Assembly (NCBI RefSeq): GCF_005239225.2
Contig: NC_133297.1
Span: 23,272,837-23,336,836, forward strand
DNA from: Populus alba
Taxonomy: Eukaryota; Streptophyta; Magnoliopsida; Malpighiales; Salicaceae
DNA: 64,000 nt
Reading direction: 5' to 3'
Part shown: in pieces, positions 34,846 through 44,802 of the stretch
Layout: the number at the start of each line of letters is the position of its first letter
Numbering within the stretch: position 1 is the stretch's first letter
The notes under the pieces: generated by a model
What the model saw: only the letters and a program-made list of their open reading frames with translations
Database searches by the model: none
What the model was told of the DNA's origin: nothing
Made by a program: the position numbers and the translations under genes

Positions 34846-34859
34846 AAAGAGGGGTCATC
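34846..34859 (+). other. Polypurine tract upstream of family G LTR
   Basis: AAAGAGGGG then TCATC immediately before the LTR start TGTTGCTACCC; a plausible plus-strand primer site. Confidence 0.6.
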
Positions 34860-36205
34860 TGTTGCTACCCAATTTTTGACCCATGTTTTGATAAATTTTC
34901 AGAAAAAATCCAAAAATAGTGAAAAAAAATGAAAATCCAAAAAAATATATGTTTTTAATGTATTTTCGCCATTTTTAGCATCGTCTCAAAAGAATTTAAA
35001 TTTTCAAAGATCTTGGGAACGCGTTCGACTTTTAACGCGTTATTTTTAAAAAGCACCGATTTTCCTCATTCGAGGCGATGTTGATAAGAAAAATCCAAAA
35101 AAATAAGAAAAAATCAAAATTTACAAAAAAAGAAGTTGAGGGACCAAGTTTGGAAACCTAACAATATTTTTGCTTATAAATACTGATCTTCAACATACAC
35201 AAAAGGGGGGGCAATTTTGCACAATTGAAAAAAAACACAAAAAACCCTAAAAATTAGAACCCTTTCTTCTCCCTCACTAAAGTTGTTGCCCATTCCCCAT
35301 CTCTACCAAAAAGAAGCCGTCGGCCCCCCCTTCAGGCTTTTGATTTTCCTTGTAAACCCTCGGTTATAATTTTTCTAGGTATTTAAAAGATGAGAAATTT
35401 AACCAATAGTAAAATGGGTTAAATTAAATTAAAGAAACCTAAATCAAGATAAAAATAGTGAAATTAATGAAATAAAAAATGAATATAGTATTAAATCATT
35501 GAAAAGAAAAACATTTGTGAGGACAAAATGAATACGTAAGATCCAGAGAGGTCAATATTCAAATAACAGAAGGTTGGGAGTTTATGTACAAATGATAAAA
35601 AGGGGTGGGGATAAATGTACAATTAACAAGATGTTAGAACTATAAATATCATTCTATTTTCTCTCTTGGAGGGACTGGCAAGAGTAAGAGAGTTTAGAGA
35701 GAGGCTGGAGAGAAGATATATTGATGGCAGATCAACAGATAGCTATAACTCCACCTTCCACCGTTGAATCAACACGATATTCGGATATGTTGTTCTCATC
35801 TATGTTTTGTACATTTTCACCGTAGGGATTTTCTATATCAGCCCCCGTTTGAGAGATAACGAGGGAGGAAAATATCTGGGAAAATGCACTTCTTGATAGT
35901 CTTCTTTGCTGTCTGTTTTCTCCTTTGACCACCGTTGGATTAGGCTATAACTGGGATATGATGTTCTTCCTGATTCTGTCTAGATTTTGAACGGTGGAGA
36001 TCTAAAACAAACATTCGGTATAAAAGTTGTGTATCTCGCACAGTAGGTCCGCAAGTTTCAGGTCAGTTCGGTTAAACCCATATTTCTGGAAATTTCACCA
36101 TTTGATGAAGTTAATATTTGGATATGTTATACTCATAATAATGCATTACAACTTGACAGTATAGATTGTTTGAAATATTATTCATTTGTTATTTATGGTT
36201 GATAG

Positions 36206-36321
36206 AAACTGTGTCAATGATTGTGTTTAGAATAATATTGTTCGGAAAGTTTGTAAAATCGACAAGAATGTTTTATTTTGACGTTAAGAAGGAAGATTGA
36301 AATAAATAAGATAAATTGGCT

Positions 36322-36363
<42 letters not shown>

Positions 36364-36486
36364 CGTAAACTGTGTCAATGATTGTGTTTAGAATAATATT
36401 GTTCGGAAAGTTTGTAAAATCGACAAGAATGTTTTATTTTGACGTTAAGAAGGAAGATTGAAATAAATAAGATAAATTGGCTCTTA
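36206..36486. repeat. Direct duplication of 120 bp around a (TA)n microsatellite
   Basis: 36,206-36,325 and 36,367-36,486 appear identical base for base, with an offset of 161. An AT dinucleotide run of about 35 bp plus ATCGT separates them. Confidence 0.95.
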
Positions 36487-37249
36487 AACGATATGTGATA
36501 TGGCCAGGGGTTGAGATGATAAAGAAAAAGTTAAATTGTGGATGTTGTGTGTAATTGGAAAGGTTGATGAATCTGGATAGATTCGTCTCCTAACTTTTGG
36601 AGAGAATTCGAGTAGAAGGTTAAGAGAATTAGGATAAAGTTTCTCATAGTAATTGTAGTTTTGGATGTTAGCTAACTAAGAAATTGGTCTTGCTTAATAT
36701 GGAGTTGTAGAACCCCAACTATAGGTCATCAACCGAAATTGAACATGATAGACCCTGTAGGGTAGTGTTTGTTGATGAGCAATTTTGACTATCTCAAAGG
36801 CAGAACTGGGTTCTCCTTCCTTCAAAGAACTTGTAGCCTCATGTATTAGCTTTCTAACGAGACTAATCTCGCTTGAAACAGAGCTCTATAACTCTAGATA
36901 TAGTTAAAAATCTAATGAGTGTTCAGGTAGTAACAATTCAAAGTGTGGACAGTAACAGTTCAAATGTCTAGACAGTAACAGTAGACTTTCACGAGAATAC
37001 TATATAAAAGAATTGAGTCATACGAACACTTGCACATTGAGATACTAACTTTGAAAATATACATGATATATGTATGTATGTTATTATAAGGAAATGAACA
37101 TGCATAAGAAAGTAACATATGAGTAATGGATGAATATGGATTCTCTATAATATCGGCCTGAAGGAATGATAACTATGGTTAGATAAAGGATGACAACATT
37201 AATGGGTGTAATGAGAAAAACGTAAGATATAAAGAAAGAAATGATTGAA

Positions 37250-37470
37250 AGAAAGATTTAGTAGTACAAACATTTAAGAGAATGCAAATACTTAATAATA
37301 ATAAGAATGGTAACTAACGGTTTGGCAATTAAATAAAGCATTAACAATTATAATTTCTTCATGTATTTGCTATAACAACTAGTAGTACATATAGATACAC
37401 AAGTTTTCGGATGCCATTCGTCAAAACTAGTCATTCATTTGTTCCGGTCATCCATCCGGATTCCATGGCG
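37250..37470 (-). repeat. Inverted family P tail (5' half)
   Basis: Reverse complement of 15,170-15,390: shared TTAATAATAATAAG, GTAGTACATATAGATAC and CATCCGGATTCCATG. The downstream part of the tail (the GGTGCCTAG.. block) is missing. Confidence 0.85.
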
Positions 37471-37479
37471 AAAGCTGCG

Positions 37480-37835
37480 TCGCTGCCGATCCCAAAATCG
37501 GCAGCAGAAACTGCATTGTTGTCGATCAAGGAATCGGCAGCGAAAACTGTGTCACTGCCGATTTCTGTATCGGCAGCGAAAACTGGGTCGTTGCTGATTT
37601 CTGTATCGACAGCGAAAACTGCGTCGCTGTCGATCCAGAATCGGCAGCGAAAACTGCGTCGCTGCCGATTTCTGTATCGGCAGCGGAAACTGCGTCGCTG
37701 TCGATCTCTGTATCGACAGCGAAACTGCGTTGCTGCCGATTTCTGTATCAGCAGCGGAAACTGCGTCGTTGCCGATCCAGAATCGGTAGCGGAAACTGCG
37801 TCGCTGCCGATTTCTGCATCGGCAGCGAAGTCACT
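37480..37835. repeat. Array of 10 GC-rich hairpins (family P, array 3, inverted)
   Basis: Units of 35-36 bp with arms GCTGCCGAT and ATCGGCAGC. In order, the loops are CCCAAA, CAAGGA, TTCTGT, TTCTGT, CCAGA, TTCTGT, CTCTGT, TTCTGT, CCAGA and TTCTGC. The first two and last two loops match those at the corresponding ends of the inverted array at 14,783-15,172. A 173-codon open frame crosses it but is only repeat translation. Confidence 0.9.
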
Positions 37836-37845
37836 CTTTTATCTC

Positions 37846-38140
37846 GGCCATCCATCCATTTGGATGCCATTAGCCGGAACTAATCAGTCCTTCATCCCGG
37901 CCATCCATTCGGACGCCATTAGCCAAAGCTAATCATTCTTTGTCCCGGCCATCCGTTTGGATGCCATTAGCCGAAGCTAATCAATCCTTCATCCCGGCCA
38001 TCCATTCGGACGCCATTAGCCAAAGCTAATCATTCTTTGTCCCGGCCATCCGTTTGGATGCCATTAGCCGAAGCTAATCACTCTTTTGTTCCGCCCATCC
38101 ATCCGGATGCCATTAGCCGAAGCTAATCAATCTTTAATCA
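37846..38140 (-). repeat. 49-bp satellite units (inverted)
   Basis: About six units spaced 48-49 bp. Each carries ATTAGC / GCTAAT arms and CCCGGCCATCC; two adjacent units are repeated almost verbatim (37,920-37,970 and 38,017-38,068). Confidence 0.9.
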
Positions 38141-38470
38141 ACATTTAAGCATTCAACAATCTAATATCGGTTCTAACAATATGATAGTACTCAAGTTAAA
38201 ATATTTCAAGATTCAACGTAAGAAAAAGAAAGGTGCAAGTCACCTACCTGCTCCACCTGTGAGTCGTTCATGTCTTGATGATGGTCCAATCCCGACCGCA
38301 CCACCTAAGACATCAATGGTCACAAATCAGCACAGTTGTATTTATTTTATTTTTGAATCATATTCATCATCACACTTATTTCAAGAGTTCATATGTTCAC
38401 ATTCAAGTGTTCCATATTTTACACCATTATATCATGAAATTGTTACTAGCATTTAAGTCATTCCTGCCTA
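38141..38470 (-). other. Inverted family P middle segment
   Basis: Reverse complement of 2,441-2,700, including CTACCTGCTCCACCTGTG and AAGACATCAATGGTCAC. A 91-codon plus-strand frame and its counterpart in copy 1 translate similarly, but only as expected from DNA identity. Confidence 0.75.
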
Positions 38471-38499
38471 GGAGGCTTATTGTAGGAATCGACAGCTAG

Positions 38500-38945
38500 A
38501 ACTGGTTCGCTGCGGGCTGCCCACTTCGGCTGCGAAAACTGTTTCGCTGCCGGCAGCCCGTTCGTCAGCGAAAACTGCATCGTTGTTGGTGCCCCAGTTT
38601 CACTGCACAACACACAACTCGGCAGCGAATATCAATTCGCTGCAGGAAGTTCAGTTTCGGCAGCGAAACAGAATTTTGCTGCACAACACACAATTCGGCA
38701 GCGAATATCAATTCGCTGCAGGAGGTTCAGTCGCGGCAGCGAAACAGAATTTCGCTGCGCAATTCACAAATCGACAACGAATATCGATTCGCTGCAGGAG
38801 GTTCAGTTGCGGCAGTGAAACAGAATTTCGCTGCGCAATACACAAATCGGTAGCGAATATCGATTCGCTGCAAGAGGCTCAGTTTCGGCAGCGAAACAGA
38901 GTTTCGCTGCACAACACTCTGTTTCGCTGCACAACACACAAATCA
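38500..38945. repeat. GCAGCGAAT-type hairpin array (family P, array 4, inverted)
   Basis: Repeats of about 75 bp combining GCAGCGAATATCAATTCGC and CGGCAGCGAAACAGAATTTC modules. It is equivalent to array 1 (300-2,440) but much shorter. Confidence 0.8.
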
Positions 38946-38959
38946 GAACCATCAATTTC

Positions 38960-39230
38960 AGCACATAGTTCTTCAACAAAATTCCAGCAACAACATCACA
39001 GCAGAACACATTAAATTTCAGCAACAACATCACAGCAAAACACATTAATTTCAGCAACAATCATCACAGCAGAACACATTAATTCCAGCAGCAACATCAC
39101 AGCAGAAAACATTAAATTTCAGCAACAACATCAGAGCAGAACACATTGATTTCAGCAACAATCATCACAGAAAAACACATTAATTCCAGTAGCAACATCA
39201 CAACAGAAAGCATTAAATTTCAGCAGAACA
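38960..39230. repeat. Tandem repeats of about 30 bp (TTCAGCAACAACATCACAGC)
   Basis: Units TTTCAGCAACAACATCACAGC + AGAACACATTAA repeated about eight times with small changes, then a (CA)n run. The reverse complement corresponds to 160-240. Confidence 0.85.
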
Positions 39231-39814
39231 CACACACACATGCATGCTGGCCTACCCCATAGTTAAAGCCAGCCTTCTACCAAAATTGTTAGATGTTCTG
39301 AAATTGACTTTATTTCACTTCTGTTTGCTAGTTCTCCTAGTTAATTTCAGTTTCCCTCATAGCTAGCTTAGGTCTTAGATCAATTTTTCTTAGGGTTTTT
39401 CTTCTTCATTTTCGTTTTTGATCTTAAGGGGGAGAGGAAAGGGAGTTTCATGACCCATACCTTCTGAATTTAACTAAGTTTGAGGAAGGTTTGACTCTAT
39501 TCTTTTCTCTTCAGCTGCTGGTTCTCCTCCTTCTTCTTCCTCTCCTCTATGCAGCTGCCCACTCCTCTCTCAAGATCTCATCTTTCCCTCACAAGGTAAT
39601 CTCTACTAGTTTGATTCACATTTCTGTTGTGAAAGGGGAAGGGCAGAATGGCATGCAGCTGCTGGTTTGGGAAGAAGATGGGTCATTCTCTCTCCCCTCT
39701 TTGTATTTATACTACCCATCAAATGAAATGGGTTGTTTGGGGGTTGGTTTAGGTGTGTCCTTATCCTTTTTTGGTTTATCTAAAACCAGTTTTACCCCTC
39801 CCTCCCAACTCTGC
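39231..39814 (+). other. Promoter-like unique stretch in the composite element
   Basis: Pyrimidine-rich DNA with a GTATTTATACTACCC box near 39,702, which could be a TATA element. A 112-codon open frame (39,491-39,829) has a hydrophobic start but no recognised domain and runs into the repeat array, so it is not called. Confidence 0.35.
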
Positions 39815-40075
39815 GTCACTGCTGATTGAGAAATCGGCAGCGAAAACTGCATCGCTGCCGATTTCTGCCTCAGCAGCGAAAACTGCGTCACTGTCGATCC
39901 AGAAATCGGCAACAGAAACTGCGTCGCTGCCGATCAAGAAATGGGCAGCGAAAAACTGTGTCGCTGTCGATTTCTGTATCGGTAAGGAAGGCTGTGTCGC
40001 TGCCAAATCTAGAATCGGCAACGAAAACTGCGTCGCTGCCGATTTCTGCATCGGCAACAAAAACTGCATTCATCA
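39815..40075. repeat. Array of seven GC-rich hairpins (family P, array 5)
   Basis: Same 35-37 bp unit as arrays 2 and 3, more decayed. Loops in order TGAGAA, TTCTGCC, CCAGAA, CAAGAA, TTCTGT, TCTAGA, TTCTGC; the last loop equals the last of array 3. Confidence 0.85.
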
Positions 40076-40329
40076 TCATCTCTCTCTCTCTCTCTAAATA
40101 TATATATTTTCATTTGGGTGTTTACAGCTATTGATATGATTATTATAAAACATATCCTTGAATGAGGAAAATTTATGAGATGAGTTTGTGATTGTAGGAG
40201 GGACCACTGGTGTGGTGCAACAACAGCAACATGGGAGCACGAGTAGAGCTTCTACTACAGGTAGGTGACTTTCACCTTTCTTTTAAATAATGTTGAATAA
40301 TGAAAATACTTTATCATGATTAGCTTGAC

Positions 40330-40740
40330 AAATGGTTGATTAACTTTGGCTAATGGCATCTGAAGAGATGACCTTGAACAATGAAATACCTTACTATGAA
40401 CGTTGCAGTATTGTGTTAATTCAGATATCAGATTGCCAAATGCTTAAATGTTGACAAATGATTGATTAGTTTCAGCTAATGGCATCCGAATGGATGACCG
40501 GGACAAACGATTGATTAGCTTCGGCTAATGGCATCCGAAGGGATGACCGAGGACAAACAAATGATTAGTTTCGGCTAATGGCATCCAAAGGGATGACCGG
40601 GGACAAACAATTGATTAGCTTCGACAAATAGCATCCAAATGGATGACCAGAATAAATGAATGATTAGCTTCGGCTAATGGCATCCGTAGGGATGACCGGG
40701 ACAAATGGTTGATTAGTTTTGGCTGATGAAATTCGAAGGG
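40330..40740 (+). repeat. 49-bp satellite units (plus orientation)
   Basis: Eight or so units such as GATTAGCTTCGGCTAATGGC followed by ATCCGAAGGGATGACCG. Here the hairpin has the C(TTCG)G loop. Confidence 0.9.
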
Positions 40741-41410
40741 GATGGCTGGGGTGAATGAATAGTTAGCCTCGACAAATGGTGTCTTAAAAGAATGGTTGGA
40801 TTTAAGATTATAGTTGATTGCAAGAATTGGTGCATATATATGTGCTACAAGTTGTTTATAACAAGAACATAAAGGAATTACAAATGTCACACTTCAAACA
40901 TGAGATAATGTTAATACTTCATTAAACTACCAGACCATTTTCTTATTGTTATTATTATTATTAAGTAATTGCATTCTTGTAAATGTTTTGTATTGCAGTA
41001 GGGAAGTTATACCAACAAGGTGCCTAGGAAACCTGATGCACAGGAACCTACTTTTGTAAAGAATCATGTAGTTGCATTCTAAATCATGATGTATTTTATA
41101 TGAATCAATGTACTGAATGTATAACTATTATTAGATCCTTTTAGATTATATTTGTGATGACTATTTGTAGGATAGAATACAAACTCATGACTATGCATGT
41201 ATATTTTAAATGCGAACTTCTAATCATGCAAACATAATATTATGAGTTTATGTAAGATTCACTTTTAAATGAAATGTTAATTGTTGTTGATGTATGGATT
41301 ATATATTGATGATGTGAAGGGAACATGTTCGCCAATTACTGACACAATGTGTGTCAAGTACAAAAAAAATATTTACTGTTGTTTTGGGCTTGAAAAGTTG
41401 GGTTGTTACA
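40741..41410 (+). mobile_element. Family P tail ending GGGTTGTTACA
   Basis: Collinear with 2,946-3,576 and 15,236-15,797. The last base is fixed by the TTCCT target duplication. Confidence 0.85.
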
Positions 41411-41620
41411 TTCCTTCACCATAACAGCCAAGCGAACACCAACCCTCTCCATCTCCTTCCCCCTTCACTTTTCCAGCTTTCCCCCCGGCCAAGCCCTTCC
41501 CCTAACTTTTCCCCAATCATCTCCCCTCAACCGCAAGCATTCCTTTCAGTTACAAGAGAAGTCGCCGCCCCCCTCCTTTCGGATTTTTAGCCTTCTTCCC
41601 CCTGCACCCGAGAGCCCCCT

Positions 41621-43181
41621 TGACACGATCAAAATATTGATGTCTTCTCCCAAGTGTAGGAGTTTCGAAGGAATAAATAACTCGGCAAGACCGGGGTCAA
41701 ACCACAAAGAGGTTAATTGTATAAATTATAGACAACAATAATACAACAACAACAATAATAATAAAGAAAAAGAAGAAGTTGATGAGAACTTTGAGATGGA
41801 AGATTAATGTAAGGATTAAACAATGACAAAAACAAATGTCAAGGTTAGAGAATCCACTAATGGTATTTCAAACAAGTATAGTATAAACTCTTATTATTCA
41901 ACTGGAAACCACACACAAAGGAGGTTCCAATAGGATGATTTGTCATTAATAACTCATTATAAATTGTTAACATGATCATATTAATTATCTTATTTCAGTA
42001 ACACCAAACTTTTAAATATTGTCAGGAAATCATGATGCTAACTTATGTTAACAACAAATTAAGTTCCTTTCATATCACAAGTGTAGGTAATACCATACGA
42101 TTGGGCTATGAGAGTGCCAATGATTTGTTGTACTAAGTGTTATACATCATAAATTTAGATTAACCATTTAACAAGCAAGGTATCAAGAATTAGTAAGATA
42201 AAAAGATAAGACATGTTAATATTAAACATTAAGGTCCATGTTGAGCTTACACCATACTTATTCTTACACCATTAGTGTAACTTTTTTACCTTGACATAAT
42301 AAACTTAGCTAAACATAAATAAACAAAATAAGAATATAAATAAGATATAAGTTAACTAAGTAAAGGAAAGGAAATGAAAAGCATAAACTAGGTATTAATG
42401 AAAGCAAAACTTAAGAATTACAAAAAATATAAAGAAAGAAATAAAGAGCATGATCTTGATCTGAACAACCAAGAAGCCTAAATGCATGGCAAATGCCTTC
42501 TTTTATAGGCCAAAATTTAGAACTATTGATTTGATGACTAATTGTTGAGTAGGTAGCCAACTCTTGACTTGGTGAAAATCCTTATCTTCTTGTCTGAATA
42601 AAACGTCATTGCTACCATCAGAAATGGAACCAACTGTTCTCATGAAAGTTATAGGAAATTGTCTTATCTTTCCAGAAAAAAATTGAGGTCATTTAGATTT
42701 CTAGAACTTGAGATATGGGCTGAACACTGAACAGTGTCTGGGCTGTAGGACAGATTCGAACTTCTCCGTTGTTGCTATAATTTGGACTTGAAAACGACCT
42801 TTTTAAATCTTGGACTCCACATGAAAGTTGTAGGCCTATGTCTTACCGAATCTGTCCAAACAATTGAGGTCATTTGGACATCTAGAACTCGAGATATGAC
42901 CCAATTACCGAACAATGTTCCAGTTTGGATTGCACCAACATATCTTTTCTAAGTTTGGCCCTCTCTTTGTCCTTTCAATTTCAATACTTAAACTCATCAA
43001 TCAATCCTTTCATTTATGTGATAGGCCTGCATTTAAGATGAACATTTACCATAAATTAAAGGTATCTTATATTATCAGGTATGTTATTATAAAACATGCT
43101 TTAGTTAAGGAGTTATTGATACTTCAAGTGAAAAATGATGATATAAAACTTTGATAAAAATGCACTTTTAAGTACTAATCA
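41621..43181 (-). mobile_element. Solo LTR of family S with TSD CCCCT
   Basis: 1,561 bp starting TGACACGATC and ending TACTAATCA, with exact CCCCT at both sides. No internal coding. Matching fragments in the opposite orientation at 27,993-28,194 and 30,800-31,762 end with the complementary terminus, so the plus-strand reading here is the reverse of theirs. The strand is assigned on that convention. Confidence 0.85.
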
Positions 43182-44358
43182 CCCCTCTCTCTAGCTCTCT
43201 GATTTCTCCCACAACCTAGCTTGTCCTCCACAAACTCACGACCCCAAAACAGATTTGCCTCCCTTTCCCCCGACGTTTTCCTTCATCTCCTTCTCCCATC
43301 AGCGTCATCCACACTGTCAGCCACAATAGTGTCGTCTTCAACTGGCCATAGCCAACGCCTCCAGCCAGCTTCACCCTGTAGACCACATAGAACTCGCCAA
43401 CCGGACAGCCACCCCCATCTCAAGAACAGTTTCAGCTGCAGCCCACACGCGACTCCCCATCACAGATCGTCGTCTTCCTCAGCAACTGACCCTTGTTCAT
43501 CGGTTCAACCCCATATAGCAGGCTTGGACTAAGAGCCAACAGCCGGATCTGTCACCAACAAAGAAAAAGGCGAAACCGAGATGGAAGCATATCCAAAATA
43601 GAGAAGAAGAGAATGAAAAAACAGATTGAAATCAAAGAAAAAATTAAAATCAACTGCCTGTTGTGTTTTCTATTGTTTTGCAGGTCACCGCTAGCGTAGG
43701 GAGACAAAGAAGAGGAAGACATTCTCGATCCACCAGTTGTGCCACCTTCATCGGCGGTAGCGCGTGAATCAACGTACCGCTAATGGCGGTGGCGGTGGCG
43801 AGTGGAACAACACGCCGCCGTTGTTTCTGCTGTCCCTAAGACTTCACAACACTATTCCGGTGACTTAGAGGCTGCACTATTCCTGATTCTATTTTGGGGC
43901 TATTTTTGTAATTTTAAAATTGTTTTATGTATTTTTTTGTTTAGTTTTGAATTTTTTATAATTTTTATTCTGCAAATGTGGATGTAAAAAAGGGGGAAAA
44001 AGAAGAAAAAGAAAAAGGAAAAAATATAGTAAAAGTGTATGTGTGTGTTTGAATTTTATTTATTTATTGATGGATTTTTTTTTATATGATAAAATCGCAA
44101 AGAATAAAGAAGAATTTAATATTTTGATTTGCTCACGGTAAAGAATTATGAACTTACACATAAGTCATATTTCTAATATTCGATAAAAAGATAATTTTAA
44201 AACTTCTTTAACACATCAAAGCCAAGGAGTAGCTTACCTCAGGTAGGGTGCGTTAGGGGTGCTAATATCTTCCCTAACCACAATGAGTCCCTTACTCGTA
44301 AATCTTTGATGAGACCAGTACACCCAGATTTTCTAGTAGCCCTCAATTACATACTAGG

Positions 44359-44375
44359 TGGCGACTCCCAACGAA
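44359..44375 (+). other. Primer-binding site after family G LTR
   Basis: TGGCGACTCCCAACGAA begins with the TGG expected for pairing to tRNA CCA-3', eight bases from the LTR end. TGGCGACTCC-type sites are typical of plant Tat/Ogre-like gypsy elements. Confidence 0.6.
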
Positions 44376-44768
44376 CCAATCAAGCAAATAGAAAACAAAA
44401 AATTGCCAAACCGATGTCGTGCGGGTGACTTGCGACATTATAAACAAAACAAGAGAAAAAAGTGGATTTAATTGGCAAAGAACATCTTGCCAAAGATAAT
44501 TAACCTCAATTCCTAAGCCTTTTACAATCCCTTCCAAGTTCTCCCTTCTCTCTTCCAATTTTTGCAAGCTCTTTCTTTCTAATTTGTAACTTCCCAACCC
44601 CACTCCTCTCTCTAAAGCTTGCAAATCTAATTCTGGTTATTGTTAAAGCATAAACCCACACTCTTCATTTCCTTAATTCAAGGAAAAATAAAGAAAAATA
44701 TAATAACCTCAATTTCTTCATAGGATATTTTCATTTATTTATTGTATTATCATTAAAAGTTTAAGAAT

Positions 44769-44802
<34 letters not shown>

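Larger units (their letters stand above)
35351..41410 (+). mobile_element. 6,060-bp composite element with TSD TTCCT, carrying family P in both orientations
   Basis: Left terminus TGTAAACCC, right terminus GGGTTGTTACA, flanked by exact TTCCT repeats. The left third (to about 37,000) matches family T (30,230-30,660). 37,250-39,300 is a family P copy in minus orientation: tail, GC-rich hairpin array, 49-bp satellites, middle segment, GCAGCGAAT-type array, then a region matching 100-300. 39,815-41,410 is P in plus orientation. The P parts can thus pair over several kilobases. No protein domain was seen. TG..CA ends and a 5-bp TSD fit an LTR element; whether it is one giant LTR or a nested composite is unresolved. 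Confidence 0.75.
34860..44351 (+). mobile_element. Family G LTR (about 1.86 kb) split by two insertions
   Basis: LTR pieces are 34,860-35,350, 41,411-41,620 and 43,182-44,351. The first gap is a 6,060-bp insertion with TSD TTCCT (35,346-35,350 and 41,411-41,415). The second is a 1,561-bp insertion with TSD CCCCT (41,616-41,620 and 43,182-43,186). The left copy at 28,870 reads straight across both sites. The LTR is preceded by a polypurine tract, ends ..CAATTACA at 44,351, and is followed by a TGGCGACTCC primer-binding site. Confidence 0.85.

Noticed and set aside
39491..39829. A secreted protein of 112 residues with a hydrophobic N-terminus
   Set aside because: No family match; it lies in promoter-like pyrimidine-rich repeat DNA and ends inside the hairpin array.
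35351..41410. A Mutator- or CACTA-type DNA transposon, because termini look inverted (TGTAA..TTACA)
   Set aside because: The TSD is 5 bp, not 9 or 3, the inverted similarity is only about ten bases, and TG..CA ends fit LTR-type insertion better.
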